From positions 4,472,637-4,536,636 of the forward strand of contig JAGTTD010000003.1 of NCBI GenBank assembly GCA_018398585.1: a stretch of 64,000 bases of DNA. Reading direction: 5' to 3'. This DNA is from Simmondsia chinensis (Eukaryota > Streptophyta > Magnoliopsida > Caryophyllales > Simmondsiaceae). The notes beneath the pieces are model-generated. The model did not search any database. It saw only the letters and a list, made by a program, of their open reading frames with translations, and was not told the origin of the DNA. The first letter of the stretch is position 1. Every line of letters starts with the position of its first letter. Position numbers and translations under genes: made by a program. Shown piece after piece: positions 32,606 through 44,477 of this stretch.

Positions 32606-34480
32606 CTACTCATAGTCCTCCAGTCTGCCTGATAATGCATCTGCAGCTATGTTTTCTTTCCCTTTTCTATACTCAATGACATAGTCAAGGCCCAACATCT
32701 TCATCAACCCCTTCTTCCAGATTATTCTAGCAATCTTTTGCTCTAGAAGGTGCTTAAAACTCTGATGATTTGTCTTGATAACAAACCTATGCCCATCCAA
32801 ATAATGTCTCCACTTGCCTACAACTAGAAGTATCGCCAAATATTCTTTCTCATAAGAAGACATTGCTTTCTGCTTGAGAGTTAGAGCCTGACTCAGGTAC
32901 GCAATTGGAATCCCATTCTGCGATAGGACTGCTCCATGCTAGTTCCAGTTGCTTCTATTTCAAGAATGAATTCCTCAGTAAAGTTTGGCATTGCTAGGAC
33001 TGGAGCCACACAAATAACTGATTTCAGAGCCTCAAATGCCACCTGAGCTTGATCTGTCCATCTAAATGCATATTTCTTAAGTAATTCTGTTAAGGGCTTG
33101 ACAATACAACCAAATCCAGCTATAAACTTTCTGTAATAGCCTGTCAAAACCCAAAATCCCCGCAACTGCTTTAGAGTTACAGGAATGAGCCATTATTCAT
33201 GGCTTGAATCTTGGAAGGATCTTTAGAAACTCCCTTATGCAAATATCACATGGCCTAAATACTCCAATTGTGTCTGCACAAATGAGCATTTAGACAATTT
33301 TGCATAGAACTTGTGATAGCGACTTACCAGAAATCCCTCCCTGAAATGCTTGAGATGATCTTCAAAAGAAGGATTGTAAATAAGGATAACATCAAAGATG
33401 ACCAACACAAATTTTCTCAAGAATGGCTTGATGATCTCATTCATGGCAACTTGGAAAGTAGCCGGAGCATTGGTTGAGCGAAATGGCATAACCACAAACT
33501 CATAATGCCCGTGATGAGTTTGAAAGGCAGTCTTATATATGTCTTGATCAATAACTCTGATGTGATGATAACCAAGCCTCAAATCAAGTTTAGAGAAGAA
33601 ATGCGGTCCATACAACACATCTAGAAAATCATCTACTACTAGAATAGGGAACTTGTCTTTCAGTATAAAAGAATTTAGCGACCTGTAATCAATGCACATC
33701 CTAGCTGATCCATCCTTCTTTTTAACCAATATAACTGGAGAAGCGAAAGGGCTGTGGCTTCGTCTGATGAAGCATGTCTTGAGCAACTCCTCTACTTGCT
33801 TTTCAATCTCGGTCTTCTGAGCATGAGGATATTTGTAGGGCCTTAGCTTTACTGGCTTAGCATTAGACTTGAGAGGAATGGCATGATCAAAGTTCCTCTT
33901 TAGAGGTAAGGTCTTAGGCTACTCAAATATATCTTCAAACTCCTCAATCAATGATTGCACCTCCAGCTAAGGAATGACTCCCAAATCAGTTGAAGAGATT
34001 GCAAACAGTTGGCCAAACCACTGATAGGCACACTTCCTCAATCCACCCTGCAAGCTCTTGCCTTTAATCAACTACAGTTGAGCTCGATCTGACATGCCAT
34101 GCAAGGTGACCTGAGACCCATGAATCGCAAAGGACACTATTAGCTTTGCAAAATCAAAGATTACTAGACTGAAGAATATCATCCAATAAACCCCTAACAC
34201 CATATCACAACCACCAAAGGGAACAATCTTGCAATCATAATTAAATTGATGTTCCTACACAGACCACAAAAATGCTTGCCATTTGTTCTGTGTAAGAAGG
34301 GAATTCCCAACTGCAACTGTCACAACCAAGGGATGAGTCTTGATCACCTCATGTCCCACTTTCTTCACCACTTCAGGATCAGCAAAGCTATGAGTGCTTC
34401 CACTATCAATTAGGACAACAATTGAGATTTCAATTCCATCAGTAATAATTTCCTCTGGTGACTTTGGATCAAAACTATCT
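32606..34480 (-). pseudogene. protease, reverse transcriptase and RNase H of element B
   Basis: The protease active-site region VVLIDSGSTHS is near 34388-34423. RT (33235-33786) has ARMCIDYRSLN, FSKLDLRLGYHHIRV and [14 protein letters not shown]. Its catalytic box reads IFDVILIY, so the second Asp is replaced by Val. RNase H (32606-33165) shows TEEFILEIEATGTSM, SYEKEYLAILLVVGKWRHYL and KTNHQSFKHLLEQK. Broken by stops and a frame change near 32,870. Confidence 0.87.
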
Positions 34481-34539
34481 TCTTCAGCCTCAGATTCATC
34501 ACTATCTAAATGCGCACCAGTGCTAACACCTCAAGCAGA

Positions 34540-35950
34540 CATCAAGAACTTAGAATTACACTTGTGTCCCGGTTTGTAAGATTGATTACACATATAATGG
34601 TCTTGAGACCTTCTTCTCAACGGAATGAGATTCCTTGGACCCAATTGAATCCTTCTGATATTGTTTGGAACATCCTCCTTCGAACTTAGTTCTGTCACTT
34701 GATGTGAGGGCAACAGCTTCAAAAAGCTTGGCTTTCGCATAAGCCTAGGATAGAGTTCTAGGTGCAATTGCTTTCACAAGATTTTTAATTCTTGGTTTCA
34801 AGTCACTTATAAAACTTAAGACATAATATGCCTCTGGTGCTTGGGGATAAGTGGCTATCATACTTGCTCTGAGATTCTCAAATCTTGTCATATACTTCTT
34901 AACTGTCGTTGCCTGAAACACCTTATTGAAGTTATCAACAACATCACTGGAATCCTCATCACCATAATGCTTGCATAACTCTTCCACAAACTCAGCCCAA
35001 GAAAAAGTAGGATTCCTTTTCAACAAACTATAGAACATCACCTCATGATCCCCAGGGAGGTGTACTGCTACCAATTTTACTTTCTTTGCTTCTTTAACGT
35101 TGTAGAAATGAAAATACCAATCACACCTTCTCAACCACGATTGAGGCTGTTTGCCATCAAATGGATCAATTTGAACTCGAGGTTGTCTGGGTGCATTACT
35201 TCTTCCATTCAATGTTGCATCATTGCTTTCTGATCGTTGTTGATGATGCTGATCATGTGGACGATCATAATGTCCGATGTCCTCAGAAGAGCTTATGTAC
35301 TACACATAAGAATCATGGGGACGATCATTCTGCTCTAAATTCATGCTTGATGACCGTGATTGCACTTGCTCAATTTGATGATCTCGTGTTCTTGCAGTTG
35401 CTTCAACTTCTTGAGGTTTTATTTCAGCTGATTGCAATCGATCTTAAGGCCTAGCAGACGCTTGAACCAGAGGAGGTCTGTCGAATGATCTGTTTCTAGG
35501 TTCCTCAGCCACATTATGAGCTTGTGATTGCACCACTTCAGGCGAAGGTATCAATTGACTTGCAGGCCGAAGTACTCTAATTACAGATTATTCTCCTTGT
35601 CTATTGACCTGATTTTGCAATTCAATAAGCTTGCCCTAAGAGCTTTGTAACTTCTGTGACATTAGATCTTCATGCTTCTTATCACTTTCTAATTGCAGTT
35701 GCCTAAGTTGATAAATGCCATTCTGCTGCAAATTCTGAAACCGAATGAACATCTCATCCATCTGTTGCTTCAATTGATCAATTGTAACAAATTGCACCTC
35801 TCTTAATGCATTAGCACCTACAACCACAACAAAGGACACATTTGGATCCACCAATGCACTGGATTCCCAGTTCCAGCTCTCGATCTGGTGGTTACTCCAC
35901 TAGTCATGTTTGAATTGTTCGTTTTATACTTTGCCAGTTGAATCAAACTG
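34540..35950 (-). pseudogene. gag of element B
   Basis: Minus-strand frames give an N-terminal region (VVVGANALREVQFVTIDQLK, coiled-coil-like), then VQIDPFDGKQPQSWLRRCDW, HLPGDHEVMFYSLLKRNPTF, VVDNFNKVFQATTVKKYMTR and FISDLKPRIKNLVKAIAP. It ends in a zinc-knuckle remnant (MCNQSYKPGHKCNSKF) in which the first Cys of the CCHC pattern is lost. Stops and frame changes near 34,745 and 35,630 break it. Confidence 0.85.
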
Positions 35951-35992
35951 CAAATGATCGATTGATAGCAATAAACCAGCTCCGATACCAAA

Positions 35993-36412
35993 TGTTAAGC
36001 TTCAATTCAAAGATTGAAGTTAACTTGTGAACGAGAGAGAATAGTTGAGAAGAGAATTGGAGTTAGGTGAGAGATTCGAGAAGTAGATAAGAGTTATGAG
36101 AAAATATCTCAAAGGATATCATGAAATTTCTTTGAAAGATTGAATCTTTCGCTTGAACAAGCTATTAATGGAAATCTAGATACATTGCTTCAAGACAAGA
36201 CTTAACTGACTTAGGAAAGCCTAGCCGCCACTATTGACCCAAACTTGACCACAACCGACTTAACCAACATTTCAAAAGCTTTGGTGCCAAACTACCAGCA
36301 TTATAATTTTACTTAACAAAATGCAGCACTAGACTAAGCCAATTGACAGATGCTCTACTTGAAATTACAGCAACAAGCAGCAACAACGAGCCTCACAAGC
36401 TAGATCATAACA
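35993..36412 (-). repeat. right (5') LTR of element B
   Basis: 420 bp. On the minus strand it runs from TGTTATGATCTAG to GAAGCTTAACA, followed by TTTGGTATCGGAGC, the tRNA-Met primer binding site with one change. Confidence 0.88.
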
Positions 36413-36424
36413 GTATCTTCTTGG

Positions 36425-37471
36425 AGATCATGAGGTATGGCTATACAGTTTGTTTAAAAGCAATCCTACACTATCTTGGACTGATTTTGTGGAAGAACTT
36501 TGTGAGCGATATGATGATGAATATTATAGAGACATTGTTGATAAATTTAACAAAGTAATACAAGAAATATCTGTGAAGGAGTAAATGACAAAGTTTGAGA
36601 ACCTTAGAGCTAGAATGATAGCTGCTTAACCTCAAGCTACTGAGGCATATTGTGTCTCAAGTTTCATAAGTGGTTTGAAGCCCAAAATTAAAATCTTGTG
36701 AAGACGGCTGGTCCCAAAACATTGTCCAAGGTCTATGCTAAGGCCAAGCTCTATGAAGCAACAATTCTTGCTTCAAATGATGGGACAAAGTATAAAGGGA
36801 GTGGTTCTAAATAGCAGAAGAAATCTGTTGGATCCATGACCAATCAATTGCATGAAAAGATAACTCAAAGGCTTTGCTTCAAGTGCAATCTTCCATATCA
36901 GTTTGGACACAAGTGTAATCCAAAATTCCTCATGTCTGCTCAAGGAGTCAATGTTAATGAACATGTTAACAGTGTTGAATCTGAAGCTGCGGATGATAGT
37001 TCAGATCAAGAATCACGAGATGAGTTGATAGAGGATGAAGCTGAGATTTTAATGAAGGTCTTGACAGGCAATGGAGCTCACAATATGATTAGGATCAAGG
37101 GACAGGCAGGTAAGAGGCCCTTGATCATCTTGATTGATAGCGGAAGCACTCATAGCTTCATTGATCCAAAAGTGGTGAAGAAAGTAGGACATGAGGCGAT
37201 CAAAACACATCCCTTAGCAGTGACTGTTGCTGATGTGAAGTCCATTTTTACTCAGAACAAGTGTCAGGGGTTTCAGTGGACTATGCAAGACTGTAAGTTT
37301 GATTATGATTTCAAAATACTGCCCCTGGGTGGATGTGACATGATTTTGGGGGTAGATTGGATGATATCCTTCAGTCCGGTGATGTTTGATTATGGAAATT
37401 TGACTGTGGCATTTGAGATTCAAGGCTCCAAATTTGTCTTACAAGGAATGGCAGATCAAGCTCAATTCTAA
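36425..37471 (+). pseudogene. gag C-terminus and protease of element C
   Basis: GDHEVWLYSLFKSNPTLSWT opens the readable gag, which continues with stops to a complete zinc knuckle CFKCNLPYQFGHKC (CX2CX4HX4C, near 36,870-36,920). The frame 36836-37471 is open for 211 codons and includes the protease LIILIDSGSTHSFIDPK (near 37,121-37,170) and the flap-side motif LPLGGCDMILGVDWM. This is one of the longer clean frames in the window. Confidence 0.88.
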
Positions 37472-37649
37472 GAAATTAGAGGCAAGAAGTTAAAAGGAGT
37501 ATTCAAGAAGAGTGCTTACCCTTGGGTAGGACAGTTGTTTACTATATCTCCTACTGAATTAGGAGACATTCTTTAGCTCGATGTTAGAGCTTTGATTTAA
37601 GAGTTTGAGTACTTGTTTGACCAACCAAAGACATTACCTCCAAAGAGAC

Positions 37650-38880
37650 AGTTGGACCATGCTATTCCTCTTAAGCCAAATTCTGAGCCTGTTAAGCTAA
37701 GGTCTTACAAGTATCCCCATGCCCAGAAGACTGAGATTGAGTGACAAGTAGGTGAGCTGCTCAAGACATGCTTTGTGAGGCAAAGTCACAGCCAAGTTGC
37801 TTCACTAGTCATTCTTGTTAAGAAGAAAGATTGCACAGCTAGGATGTGTGTGGACTACCAGCAACTTAACTCAATGACCGTGAAAGATAAGTTCCCAATT
37901 CCGGTCATAGATGATCTGTTGGATGAGCTACATGGAGCTAGTATTTTCCAAGCTTGATCCGAGGTAAGGGTATAATTAAATTAGAGTATTGGAGCAAGAT
38001 GTGTACAAGACTACTTTCAAGACACATCATGGCCACTTTGAGTTTGTGGTTATGCCTTTTGGCTTAACTAATGCTCCAGCTACATTTCAAGCTGTGATGA
38101 ACGAAGTCATCAAGCAGTTCTTTAGAAATTTGCATTGGTTTTCTTCCATGATATTTTAATATATAGCTCCTCACTTGAAGATCATTTGATGCATCTAAGG
38201 GAAGTCTTCTTAATCATGCGCAAGCATAAGCTATTTGCAGAATTGGCTAGATGTTCATTTGCTCCAGCCTAATTGGAGTATTTAGGCCATGTTATTTCTC
38301 AAGAAGGAGTCTCTACAGATCCGTCAAAGGTTTAAGCAATGAAAGAATGGCCTGAGCCAGTGACCTTAAAGCAATTGCGAGGGTTCTTAAGCTTGACTGG
38401 TTATGGTCCATAGCCAAACCTTTAACTAATTTGCAGAAGAAAGACTCATTCAAGCGGTCAGAGAAAGCTCGAGCTGCATTTAAATCCTTGAAGACTGCAA
38501 TGTGAGGAGCTCCTATTTTAGCCATGACAGATTTTGCTGCTGAGTTCATCTTAGAGACAGATGCCAATAGCCTAACTTAGTCAGGCTTTAATTCCAAAAC
38601 ATCAAGCATTATCCACATATGAGAAAGACTACTTAGCAATCTTGCTGGCGGTGGATAGATGGAGACATTACTTGGATGGGCATCGATTTAAGATCAAGAC
38701 TGATCATCAAAGTTTGAAGCATCTTCTTGAACAGAAAATTGTGACAAGAATTCAAAAGAAAAGGTCGATGAAGATGTTAGGGCTTGATTATGTCATTGAA
38801 TACAAGAAAAGAAAAGAAAATGTAGCTACGGATGCACTGTCACGCAGATTAGAAGACAGTGAGCAAGGTTCTTGTGGATC
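37650..38880 (+). pseudogene. reverse transcriptase and RNase H of element C
   Basis: RT begins [20 protein letters not shown] and [18 protein letters not shown] (37775-37957). It continues, after frame changes, with [14 protein letters not shown] and [10 protein letters not shown], where the first catalytic position is altered. RNase H gives WRHYLDGHRFKIKTDHQSLK and ENVATDALSRRLED (38642-38860). The stretch near 38,120-38,600 has several frame changes. Confidence 0.85.
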
Positions 38881-40317
38881 AATATCTGTGATACTTTCCA
38901 CTTGGATTGACAAGGTGTACAGATCCTATGAAGGTGATCCTTCTACACAGGATTGCATTAAAGCATTCAGTGTGAGCAGAACAAGTCAACCTGCTGTAGA
39001 TGTAGATGTTTCTGTAGTGAAAGGTGTCATTCAGTTGAAGGGCAAGTTGTACATTAGCTCTTCCACTGATTTGAGGCACCAGATCATTAGTGCTTCCCAT
39101 GATTCAGCCTAAGGAGGTCATTTTGGGGTGGAAGGAACTTATTAGAGGCTTAAGGCTTAATTTAGGTGGTTTCGAATGAAGAAATCAGTGACTGAATTCG
39201 TGCAAACTTGTGAAGTTCGCCAACAAACTAAGCTTGGTGATCATAGGTATCAAGGTCTCCTTCAACCTTTACCTATTCCAGAGGGTGCTTGGCAAAATAT
39301 CAGCATGGAATTTATCAAAGGTTTGCCAAAGTCAGAAAGTAAAGAGGTAATCTGGGTCGTGGTTGATCGGTTTCCCAAATTCAGTCATTTTGTTGGGCCG
39401 GCCAAACTTGTAACAGCTGAGAAGTTGGCTAGGAGTTTCTTGGATAATATTTACAAGCTTCGTGGCTTGCCACAACCTATTGTATCAGATTGAGACAGGA
39501 TCTTTACCAGCCACTTCTAGATGTAATTGTTCAATCTTATGGGGACAACATTGGCTATTAGTTCAGCTTACCATCCTCAAACCAATGGGAAATATGAAAG
39601 GGTAAATCAGTGCATTAAGCAATACCTTAGAAGCATGGTGTTCACTCATCTCAAGGGGTGGAGCAAGTGGTTATCTTTGGCAGAACACTGGTACAACACA
39701 CATGCTCACACTTCCATTGGGACTACTCCATTCAAAGCTCTATATGGTTATGATCCTCCAACACAAATGATGCTACAAGGACTTGTGTCATCTGTTCCCG
39801 AGGTTACTAATTTAGTGATGCAGAGGAGGCAGTTGATGTAATTATTGAAAGACAATCTTCATTAAGCCCAAGGAAGAACTAAGTTATATGCTAATAGGAA
39901 GCATGAGGACAGACATTTTGAGGTTGGAGATATGGCTTATCTAAAATTGCAAACTTATCGACAAGCAACTGTGGTTGTGAGGAAGAATGTGAAGTTGTGT
40001 GCAAGGTTTTTTGAGCCTTATAATATCCTCGAGAAGATTGACAAAGTGGCTTACAAGCTCCATTTACCTCCGAACTCTTACATTCATCCTGTTTTCATGT
40101 TTCCTTCCTTAAGAAACAGGTGAAAAAGGGTTACAGAAGCTCACTTCATCCTCCGAACATTAGCTCAAGTGGAGCCTTACTTTTGCAACCTGCTACAGTG
40201 CTTAATTCACACGAAGCAAAAGCTACTCACATATCATTCCAGGAAGTTTCGGTGCAATGGACCAACTTTGATAATCAAGGTGCAACTTGGGAAGAGCTTA
40301 ACTTCTTAAAGAGTTAA
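38881..40317 (+). pseudogene. integrase and chromodomain of element C
   Basis: The integrase zinc finger has CEVRQQTKLG in place of the usual CEVCQQ, losing a zinc ligand. The core shows ISMEFIKGLPKSESKEVIWV, where relatives have MDFIEGLP, so the first catalytic Asp is Glu here. Next come AISSAYHPQTNGKYERVNQ and YNTHAHTSIGTTPFKALYGY. The chromodomain end is EVSVQWTNFDNQGATWEEL. Stops occur at 39493 and 39841 among others. Confidence 0.86.
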
Positions 40318-40370
40318 TTTCCTTACTTTCATTCCTGAGGACAAGAACGTTTGCAATGGACCAACTTTCA

Positions 40371-40745
40371 TGTTCATAATAATGCTTAGTGAAGTGTTGC
40401 GTTTTACCATTGCTTTATAATGCCCCTTACTGGTGGTTGGCGCCAAAAGGTTGTAATGGGTAGTTAAGTCGGTTATTGGTCAGGCTTTGGTCAATATTAG
40501 CTGCTTGGGTCTAGTAAGTTGGTTAAGGCTTAGTCTTTATACTATGTACTTAGATCAAGTATAAATAGCTCAATCTCTTGCAATGTTATTCATTTAATGA
40601 AAGGTTTACACTTATCTCTTTGAGATATTTTCTCCTTCTCATCTAATCTCTCTATTTTCTCATCCCTTTCACTTCTCTTCTCATATGTGCTCTCTCTTTC
40701 ACAATGTTAATCTTCTAGATCATTTAGAGGTTTAACTCCATTTTT
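40371..40745 (+). repeat. LTR-like block inserted before the element C polypurine tract
   Basis: Starts TGTTCATAATAATGC, has a TATA box GTATAAATAGC near 40558-40568 and a pyrimidine-rich leader, as in the neighbouring chromovirus LTRs. It separates two variants of the PPT context (ACAAGAACGTTTGCAA before, GCAAGAATGCTTTCAA after), so it may be a solo LTR of a related element. Ends not proven. Confidence 0.45.
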
Positions 40746-40775
40746 TAGGCAAGAATGCTTTCAAGGGGAGGGAAT

Positions 40776-41172
40776 TGTTATGAATTCAAATTAATCTTCT
40801 GTTGATGCCAATTGTAATAAGCATTATAGTATTGTGTGTTTGTGGTCTGTAGCATTTGTCTTTAGCAGGTTTTGGCGTCATATTTGAATTGTTGTTAAGT
40901 TGGTTAGTTTTTCAATTAGCAAGTCAATTATGGTGGCTGCAGGGTTAGTTAAGTCGGCTGCAAGGGTGTCTTGATCCAATGCATCCTAGCCGGTTTAGGA
41001 AGCATATTAATACCTTGTTCATCTTGTGGTCATTCAATGAAATTACAAGAAATATCTTGATTCTCTCTCTCATCTAACTCTCTCTCCATTTGTCATCTCC
41101 TTTCACTTCTTTTCTCATCTTCAACTCTCTATCAACAAGGTTAAGATTCAAGATTGTTCTTGAACCTTAACA
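40776..41172 (+). repeat. 3' LTR of element C
   Basis: TGTTATGAATTC to CCTTAACA, 397 bp, directly preceded by a polypurine tract (TTTCAAGGGGAGGGAAT, 40759-40775). The TG...CA termini and polypurine tract resemble those of element D. Confidence 0.8.
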
Positions 41173-42664
41173 TCGTCCCTCCAAGTAGTAGGGAAGGAAT
41201 GGCTCCTAGAGGTGTGACCTGTAAAAGTTTTAACATCAAAAGAATTAACTTTGGAAGACAACCCTAGTTAGAACAACTATCATTATCTCAGAAACCTTAG
41301 CTTGAGGCAAAAGAAGGACTTCTGCTGGCATTTCTACCATTGTAACTTCTATTGGCTCTTCAACTGCAGGGACGTCATCCTCGAGGGGATTCTCTGGGAA
41401 ACTATGCTTGTATGTTAGAACAAAATATTGTTTGAAACAACAAGAGTTGGAAAGCAAGATTACAAAGTCTTACCTTCAAAGATTTTTGATGGAGATGAAA
41501 TCTCCTAGAACGAGGAATGGAGCTTGCACAAGGCCCTGGTTCAAAGTAGCTGGGAAGGAAACCTCTTAAGAGAATAGCTGATAACTGGCTCCATAGTAGA
41601 TGTAGCCACATCAGCTTCTTCTTCAACACTCAAGCTTAACAGTTTAGTACCTTGACTGAGCGTTGGTGCAATTTCTTGAGGTGGAGAATCTGGTATCTCC
41701 ACAATAACTGGGGCTCGCTCTTCTTATGGCTGAAAAATCCAAGTTAGGAGTTGCTTTGATAGATATGAATGAGGCACCAATTAAGAAAAGCTAATACCTC
41801 TAGTTCAGGAAGCCTGGCTCTTATTTTCCTCACTAACTGTGAGATGGGTATCTCTTCATCTTCTTCCTCCTTTGATGCCTGAATGGCTCCAATAGGAAGA
41901 GTTGGGGCTATCTCCTTCTGCTTTCTCCTCATTAAGCCACTAACTTTGAGGGCTGGTGGACAAATTCTTGGTTAGGCTTTCTCTAGAAACATTTTTGGGT
42001 GAAATCTTGGTTTTAGCACTTCAAGGATTCCCCTGAATAGTTGTTGTTATAAGAACAAGAAGGACAAAAATCATTCTTTAGTTAGAACCACACAAAAGTA
42101 GAACTAAAGCGTAGATCAGAGGTGACAATTTACCTGTTGGTGCCTTCCGTGGAGTTAGCCTGATGCCCACTAGTTGGCTTGTTCTCGAGCTAGAACATGC
42201 AAGCTCAAAAGATGGAATAAAATACCGCTAGGTGCCTCTGGCCTTCGAAGAGAACCAACAGGCTTGGAACCAAGTTGCAAAATGCAGTGTGGCACATGGA
42301 GATTCTCTTAGACCACCAATGGTTTTTGGCCCTTATACTGGGAAAGGGAATATCTTGGACCATGCCAAATTGCCTAGCAAACAATCTAGGCCTATTAGTC
42401 CCAATAGCAGGGGAAGTCTGGTGATAGAATAATAGATCTTGAGGGCATAAGATTGCCTGCCAAATCCGTGTGTTGATGTCCACAGAGAAATCATAATGAA
42501 GGTCTGATTCTTTGAACCAGCAAGGACCAAGGTTTCTCTCCCTGAAGAAAGTCTATTGAGTCTCCTTCCTACCTCGAGGAGACATTAAACCCTCAAGGCT
42601 TGGTCAAAGGACCATCCAGGAGGTAAGAAGACCTCACAGCAAGCATACGGCTCCCCAAAATAAG
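41173..42664 (-). pseudogene. plant-mobile-domain-like transposon protein remnant
   Basis: On the minus strand, 42205-42520 reads HYDFSVDINTRIWQAILCP and RPRLFARQFGMVQDIPFPSI. This resembles the plant mobile domain signature (Y-x-P-x-R-V-x-R-Q-F-G-x-x-Q-x-I-P) found in transposon-linked and host MAIN-like proteins. Downstream on the same strand (41744-41932) is MRRKQKEIAPTLPIGAIQAS followed by an acidic stretch, and further acid- and proline-rich sequence. No continuous gene remains. The assignment rests on one motif from memory. Confidence 0.4.
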
Positions 42665-43020
42665 AGAACATGGTTATGCCTTGCACTAGTTCATATTCCA
42701 AGTGCTAGTTTAATGTTAATATAGGTTCAGAGCATGTAGCCGAAACCTTTAATGTCTTTGTCATGATAAAATATAATGATGGGATTTGATTTAAGTTGAC
42801 CAAAATTCACACCCTAAACTATCCTTAGTCAATTTGACAATTTATTTTATTGTTTATTTTTATGCATTTCATTAAATATTCTTCCAAACTAACAAAACCG
42901 AAGTTTAGATCATTCAATAATTACTGAATTAAACTTTGTGCTGATTCCCTTTAGATATGACACTTGTATACCTGACTTAGCTGCAAAGCGCTCGTGTGTG
43001 TATAGTGGATGGTTTTAAAA
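42665..43020 (+). repeat. 3' part of an Athila-like LTR
   Basis: GTTAATATAGGTTCAGAGC through ACTGAATTAAACTTTGTGC matches the last ~350 bp of the LTRs at 13734 and 19524. It runs straight into the next LTR at the same fusion junction as at 20,986. Confidence 0.7.
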
Positions 43021-44470
43021 AACTTTTATAACACATTCCTACGGTATTTTTGGCTATTATGTGTGTGGTATGGCTTAACTTATGTGTATTCAGGCTTGGA
43101 ACGCATCAAAGTAAGGACATCTTGAAAAACGACGAAAAATAAGATCAAATGTACAAATTTAAAGACTTCTTTGAGAAACAAGACCTCGTGTGAAATTAAA
43201 AGACTAACCAAGTCACAAATTTGAGCTCATGTTTTGTATTATTCCCGGTAATTTCACTTGGTAGTCTAAGCTTTTCGTTTGGCATTGCCTAGCGAAAGAG
43301 CGCTCAAGGAATTACTAATTCATTTGGCCTAAGGCTCAACACATTAATGTGTAAGGCAGCGCAGCAAGCGCTGGGTAGCCCAACACATTAGTAGACAGGC
43401 ATACCGGACCTATTTATGTATAAGGAGAGGAATTTTATGGGGAACTTTTTTTCCTATTTTTCTCTTTTTTTCTTTCCTTGAGCTACTAAGGGAGATCAAG
43501 ATTTTCTCAAAGGTTGAAGCGCAACTGGCTAGGTTACTGTTGATGAAAGTAAGGGTTGCGTAAACACCAATTGAGGGAGCCTTCATCCATAAGTTTTTTC
43601 CTACTTTTTTCTTTTAGATTTTGTCATGTAGAAAACTTGCATGGAGGAGTAGACTCATAGTTTAGGGATAAAGCTTGGGTAGGTATCAGAATCACATATT
43701 TATATTTTATTTATGGAAATGACTTTCGTTATACTATTTTTCCGAACCTCTATGAGGAGTTATATAATTTATATTGATTTTTCTTTTATGTGCTTCTAAC
43801 CATTATTTGATTTATAGATTTATTAGTGATTCGTTTTGTGCTTGTAGCCTTGACCATAGAATAACAAGTTGTCAAGTGTGGTCAAGGTTGAGGTAGTACC
43901 TAATCATAAGCACAATCTTCTGCACAAATTAATAATAAATAAGAAGTGACAAAGAAATTTGCTAGTGCTGTAGAGATAATTCAAGCTACACCTAGAGTGA
44001 CAAGGTGGGCTACGCCCTTGGACTAACGCATTACTCTAAGCCCTAACTTAGGTCTTAATCCAAGTTTAACGTGAAACTAGGCATGATAAAGGAATTCAAT
44101 TCTGCTATTGAGATAATCCATACTACACTTATAAAGATAAGATGGGCTATGCCCTTAGACTAGTTCATTACTCTAAGCTCTAGTTTAATGTTAGTATAGG
44201 CTTAGGGAATATCGCCTAAACCTTTAAACTCATTGCGGTGATAAAATATAATGATGGAACTTGATTTAAGCCAACCTAAATTCACACCCTAAACTATCCT
44301 TTGTCAATTTGACAATTTAATTTAGTGTTTATTTATTTGCTTTTCATTAATACTCTTTGAAACCAAAAAAAACCAAAATTTAAATCTTTCAATATTTACT
44401 GAATTCAACTTTATACTGATTCCTTGTCGGTATGACACCCGTATACCCGACTTAGCAACGAAGAGTTCGT
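43021..44470 (+). repeat. second, nearly full Athila-like LTR fused to the first
   Basis: Starts at the junction ACTTTTATAACACATTCCTACGG, then GTGTGGTATGGCTTAACTTATG, and runs to CCCGACTTAGCAACGAAGAG. It is followed by TGCGCCGTTGCTTGA (44474-44488), a degenerate TGGCGCCGTTGCC primer binding site. Internal sequence of that element does not follow. Confidence 0.7.
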
Positions 44471-44477
44471 GCGCCGT

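Larger units (their letters stand above)
30759..36412 (-). mobile_element. chromodomain Ty3/gypsy element B (minus strand)
   Basis: LTRs of 420 bp each (30759-31178 and 35993-36412) share TGTTAAGCTTC at the left and GATCATAA at the right. Minus-strand order: LTR, primer binding site, gag, protease, RT, RNase H, integrase, chromodomain-like tail, LTR. The domain order, 5.6-kb size and chromodomain place it among plant chromoviruses; the lineage (perhaps Reina-like, from its small size) is a guess. The frame changes several times and there are many stops. Confidence 0.88.
36413..41172 (+). mobile_element. chromodomain Ty3/gypsy element C (plus strand), 5' end missing
   Basis: Starts inside gag directly at the right LTR of element B and continues through protease, RT, RNase H, integrase and chromodomain to a polypurine tract and 3' LTR (40776-41172). 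It is a close relative of elements B and D by protein wording but lies in the opposite orientation. The 5' LTR and the first half of gag are absent. Many stops and several frame changes. Confidence 0.87.
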
